Positions 59,258-64,000 of a stretch of 64,000 nt of DNA are shown here, piece by piece. The position numbers were made by a program, and so were the translations under genes. This DNA comes from Mactromeris polynyma (taxonomy: Eukaryota; Mollusca; Bivalvia; Venerida; Mactridae): positions 13,596,256 through 13,660,255 of the forward strand of contig JASFXZ010000001.1 of assembly GCA_032209605.1 (NCBI GenBank), read 5' to 3'. The notes beneath the pieces were generated by a model. That model was given only the letters and a program-made list of their open reading frames with translations. It searched no databases and had not been told where the DNA came from. Numbering within the stretch: the stretch's first letter is position 1; every line of letters begins with the position of its first letter.

Positions 59258-62200
59258 GCAGTAAGTTCATTCCTGGAGCACAGAGTATGAGATCACTCAG
59301 TGAAAACTGTCTCATGTAACATAACAATCAGTATTTTATCTTAATATTCACCTCCATCACAAAACCTCTGTTGGTTCAGAAGTAAAGCATTTCGGATGAA
59401 AAGGTTAACAAATGGACCTATCGTAATTTAAGATTAACTGCATTCTTTTCTCCCAACAAGAAGAATCTAGTTACATGTATAATAAAATTTTATAAATTGT
59501 ACATTTACATTAACAAACTGTTTCAGTATAATGATCCCGGACCAGATTGTGTTAACGTGCATATATATCCATATTGTATTAACATGTTTATCGACTCTCT
59601 TCAAACATATCTAAAGGTTTTAGACACAAAAATATTCTTTTTGGCAACTAGAATTGTGACAGTGTTTGAAACACACTTATACAATACATGTAATGGAAGT
59701 AGTTAACCTGATATGAGTAGATTGAAATCTGAATATTTTTTTCTTTAAGACAACAATATTTATGGAAATGACCACTACCCATTGTTTTACATGAGACAGT
59801 AAACTGATTTCTACATAAGAATGATTCTATGAAATCATGTACACAATAAACAAGCATTCACTGAACATAACAAATATATCCTGTACTGATTCAAGGGAAA
59901 CAACTCAAAAATATATCCAGGTCAAGCTTGCTTCTACAAAGTATCAAGAATGATATTGAAATTCACTTATATTTTCACCATTTACAATAATCTTCCTTAA
60001 GCTCTCATCTCTGAAAATTCAGGACACATGTTTTAGGTTATTAAATTTATGAGCAATGAGGTGTTGTAATATTTGTCCTATTCAACCATCGTTACTTGAT
60101 GCATGATGGGATACACAGAAAGAAAGCTACATTAAAATAAACAAGATAAAAATATGTACTGTAAATGAAATATTTTCAATGAGCGTTTAAAGCCATTAAT
60201 TGGGCACTGTGTTAACAAATGAGACAATGATAAACATGATACACATCTTATACTAAAATATATACAAACAATATACAAGTACTGATATATCACAGACTTC
60301 AAACTTATTGATACTTATACTTTACAAGCTTTCACACAAATGATAATGAAAAGAAACAATCATATTAATTTGCATACACTATACAAGGCAAAGTTGACAT
60401 GATAAAAGTTGAAGAAAATAATTTTGTTTGAAATATACAGTGGCCAAAAAAAATAGAGGAACAAGAATTTTTTTATCAATGTTTCACTCTAAAATGAAGA
60501 ACAGTGGTAAATCAAAGTCATCCCTCATTTAATACTGGAAAGAAAGAAATTCCTTAACAATTTACAAAATGTTCAAATAGTAAACAGTAATACCATATGT
60601 CGTTAAAATGACAGAGTAAAAACGAACCAAACAAAATATCTATTTAGACACTTATACAGTAAACAAAACATGCGAGATTATATCATATTCTAGAGAAAAA
60701 CTGACATTAATGACAAATGGATAATGCAACGTGCTAGGACATAAGGTAACGAGGTAGATAAATGGAACACAAAGGTTTGCACGGCTAAACAAGTAACTAT
60801 GGTACAACACCACGTGTGGAAACAAAGTAACAAAGGTGCAGTATTTTGTCACTTGAATATCTTCATTCACATAAAATATCCCCCTATGCAATAATATTAA
60901 GATGGTGTGAAGCAAAGAGGACTAATTCTACAGTGAAATCTTCTGTAACAATAAGTAGGATGACAGATGGGGGTGATAGAAAAATGTTTAGGGGTTAGCC
61001 ATGTCAATACATAGTTCCCATATCTACTATATTTACCTCCCTTGTTCTTAACTGTTGGCCAGTTTGATAGGCAAAACTGATAAGCCCTTATAGGAGAAGT
61101 TTCCAAATATGTGGTAATTGAGAAAATTCCACAAGAATTTTAACGTGTGACAACAACTTATTGAGCCAAATGCCCACATGAGCATATTGAATAAGTTTTT
61201 TTTATATATCGGATTAGTTTATCATTGTTTAAATCATATTCCCCTTAAACTTTAGGGAAATTTGCCTATCAAAATGGCCGACAATTCAGAGCAAGGGAGG
61301 TAAATATAGTAGATGTGAGAACTATGTATAAAGAATAAGAGGAAGCTGGGACATGATCTTGTATCCAAACAAAACCGTGAAATGACATCAAACTATCTGA
61401 CATACAGTCATAATCTTCATTAGGAAAATGAATTTAATTTTTTTTTATGAAATGAAAAGTATTAATAGTTTATTGGTAAATGTTCAACAATACATCCAAA
61501 TATTAGACATAGTCCAGATCTTGAAAATTTATACATGAAATGATACATTGTAATAGTTTAATGAAAAAAAATATTAACAAAACATTGATCAATCAACAAC
61601 AGTATGTAAAACAATAATTATTTTATCCTTTCTGGAGTATAATACCCGAGTAATAATATAAACATGCATTGTTTTTCAAAATACAAGTCCACGCATGTAA
61701 AAATTTAACAATCTCGGACCATATTAAATACATGCAGTCCTATGTCTAAGGTTATAAAACTGAGTTTCAAGGTCAGTTGCAGAATGCAGCCTCACCATTC
61801 GTCAGTTTGGAGACTGATCTCAGAACCAACCAATCAGAGGCTCGAGAACCCTGTAACTTCTGAAACTGTATGTTAGGCTAGCAAGCAACACACAATGTAC
61901 TTTTAATGTCTCAAAACTTCAGTCTAGATACTCGAGGTTGCGTAGAAATTATTGAATCTTTTTTATCATTCCAGTTTTCTTAAACAAAGTTGTGCATAAC
62001 AAGCAGTTGACTGTGCATAAATACTTATTATTATATCACAATGATTTACATTCATTACTTCAACTTTGAGCAAATAATAAGTCTCTTTAAATAACTTATT
62101 AAATCTAAAAAATGTAGTTTTAACAAATGAAACATGCAAACATTACATTACTTTCAGACATTTGTCATACAGTCTGTGCAAATCTTGTACAAACAGTTAC

Positions 62201-63050
62201 CAACTCATATTGCAACATTCTGACATACCATAAAACTTCTAAATACTACCAATGAGAAGAACAATTAACTGCAAACCTTACTAATCACATAAACTCTGTA
62301 CACTTGATAATGCACTTTGATCAACAACAACAACAATTATAGAAAGTTTGATCTCATAAAATATTGTTCCTCAAACCAAATTTGACCTTGATAACATGTG
62401 CATCTGAAGGCCAGGGTACTAAATTCCAAGGATACATCCAACTACTCTCATACACTAAGTGATATCTTAACTATTTGACTTTTTTTACCTAGTAATTTCA
62501 AATATTTTATTCATTAGTGTCCAAAGTAACAAAAAAACAAACAAACAAGACATAAAACAAATAACATAAGATCTAGAAAAGAATACTCAGATCTGAATGT
62601 ATGTAAATATAAGAATGACTAAATCATAAAGATATGGCAAATAATGAGCAGATTCCTTCCTTCATAATAACAAAATATAGTTTTAAAGTTTCAGTTAAGT
62701 AAATGAATAGATAAATAATGACAAACACAAAGGGAATGAAAGGAGTATCATAAAACAACGATGTATACAAGAAATTATCAAAGTAGAATATTCATTTTCC
62801 TTTTTTTCATAAGCTCAAAATATTTAACAATCTTCTTAATGCCATACATGTACTAAAATGAAAAGTAATCTTAAAATTGAGCAGTCCTATCAAAAAGACC
62901 TACCATAAATACTCAGAATCACATGTATTTCTTGCTATACAATTGCACAAGCAAAAATAATGATACAATGAACAATTAATGAAACAGTCTCAGAATAAGC
63001 ATATTTAAATATGGCTGCAAAGAAATTCCAATTCAATATGTGTATCACAT
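59258..63050 (-). other. Probable long 3' UTR of a minus-strand gene lying beyond the window
   Basis: A-rich on + (T-rich on minus), without ORFs or splice patterns, the mirror of 49-57 kb. Contains the inverted repeat with arms 61011-61076 and 61258-61325. The coding part would lie right of 64000. This is inferred from composition alone. Confidence 0.35.
61011..61325. mobile_element. Inverted-repeat element, about 66-bp arms
   Basis: Left arm ATAGTTCCCATATCTACTAT, then ATTTACCTCCCTTG and GATAGGCAAA. The right arm (61258-61325) is the inverse with several substitutions. About 181 bp between arms. Probably a MITE. Confidence 0.85.
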
Positions 63051-63260
63051 TTATGCATTACTAAATACAGTAGACATTGCTCGAGCGACCACCTGTAATA
63101 AGCGACTTTTTTATTAAACGACCACTTAAATTCCCATCCGAGCGTTTTTACTATATAAATAGTATCTATTAAACGACTTTTCTATAACGCGACCAGCGAC
63201 CGCATTAAACCAGTCCCAACAGGTAAAAAGAATAAACAATTATGCGTGATAAATGCGACC
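63051..63260. repeat. Dispersed repeat with GCGACCACCTGTAATAAGCG
   Basis: TACAGTAGACATTGCTCGAG is followed by repeated TTAAACGAC and GCGACCA words. It resembles diverged pogo/Tigger-type termini. Right end unclear. Confidence 0.4.
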
Positions 63261-64000
63261 AGGTAAATTACTCGGCAACACAGTTATAAAACGTCATGTA
63301 AAAATCGTTGCATATATGTGTCCGTTTGAGCACGAGTCTCAAATGTAAATGGATTACACAGCATAACGATCATAATTTCTACAAGAACCAAGTTCATGTA
63401 ATGTCGTTGCTAAGCGACTTTTGTTGTTTGATGTCACCGAGTTTTTACATAACGATGTCCCGATAGAAATATGCGAGATGTAATTTGTGTGCCGACTCGC
63501 CTGCTTTTATCTTTACTTGAAAGATCGTCGTGCCGACAAACTTCTTTATACTCACTGAGAGAATGAAAATGTCAGACAAAAACACATCGCATAATTTAAC
63601 TCTGCGTTCAAATGTGTAAACACTCACTTTGTTTAGTACGTAATCCATTCTAAGACCCCACAAAATCATTGCCTTGTGGAAAAAAACGTTTATTACTATC
63701 ATGTTTTAATACGCATGTGGAATAAAGTTTTAGAATTATTCCAGTTAATAGCTGTCAAAACATTGTCACTGAATTCATGACGTCACACCATGCGCAGATT
63801 CATGTTACTGTGATGTGTACACTGTACAGTTATTTATTTATAGACTGAAAATTATTATGTACCCGTGTAAATGTGTGTGTCTGTGTTTTGCCTTTTACTT
63901 TAGCGTTAGTTAGAAAATTTCACGCATGTGATAAGAAAATTCTCGAGGCAACTACACTATTAGAAGTACATGAACCTTCATAGTATATATCATCTAGCAT
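63261..64000. other. Terminal stretch
   Basis: More CpG words than the preceding 4 kb; no gene recognised. The minus-strand 85-codon ORF at 63445-63702 has no domain. Confidence 0.35.

Overview
This is animal nuclear DNA, AT-rich with large introns, GT-AG splice sites, AATAAA polyadenylation signals and dense transposon debris. I infer a bivalve mollusc. The reasons are a RING-less B-box/beta-propeller gene pair of the kind expanded in bivalves, tRNA-derived SINEs and MITEs of molluscan type, CR1/Jockey-like LINE remains and a mariner. I have no direct species marker.

Layout. 1-9123 (+): the last five coding exons of a TPR-repeat gene resembling APPBP2 (a Cullin-2 ubiquitin ligase substrate receptor), followed by its 3' UTR. 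9.3-16.5 kb: no genes, but MITEs and dispersed repeats, including a nested tandem-duplicated element at 13545-14575. 16.56-19.04 kb: a dead CR1/Jockey-like LINE (endonuclease tail plus reverse transcriptase) ending in a GATA/GGTA microsatellite. 19724-20179 (+): a single-exon profilin-like gene. 20.5-25 kb: SINE, MITEs and a near-perfect 77-bp palindrome. 25094-26146 and 29967-31037 (both +): two intronless paralogues, each a B-box-like zinc finger joined directly to a beta-propeller. Between them lies a 1.7-kb array of 23-bp repeats with higher-order structure.

32.5-33.1 kb: the 3' tail of another LINE. 34.9-42 kb: repeat-rich DNA with two 4-bp-TSD MITEs and a family of elements built from a GGGGCAAATGTCC core, one of which is a 539-bp foldback with 175-bp arms. 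Three ATGGC-type candidate first exons lie in the same stretch. 45334-46545 (+): a GT31 beta-1,3-galactosyltransferase-like gene, with the coding sequence in one exon and introns probably in both UTRs. 46.5-57.3 kb: T-rich DNA that may include its long 3' UTR, carrying MITEs, a 46-bp tandem repeat, a SINE and a full-length dead mariner (53780-55095). About 59.2-63 kb: A-rich on the + strand, with AATAAA on the minus strand at its left edge. I read this as the 3' UTR of a convergent minus-strand gene whose coding exons lie beyond the window.

The genes do not form one pathway. The best candidates for something undescribed are the GGGGCAAATGTCC foldback/MITE family, the coiled-coil-less B-box/propeller pair with its intervening higher-order satellite, and the 77-bp palindrome.
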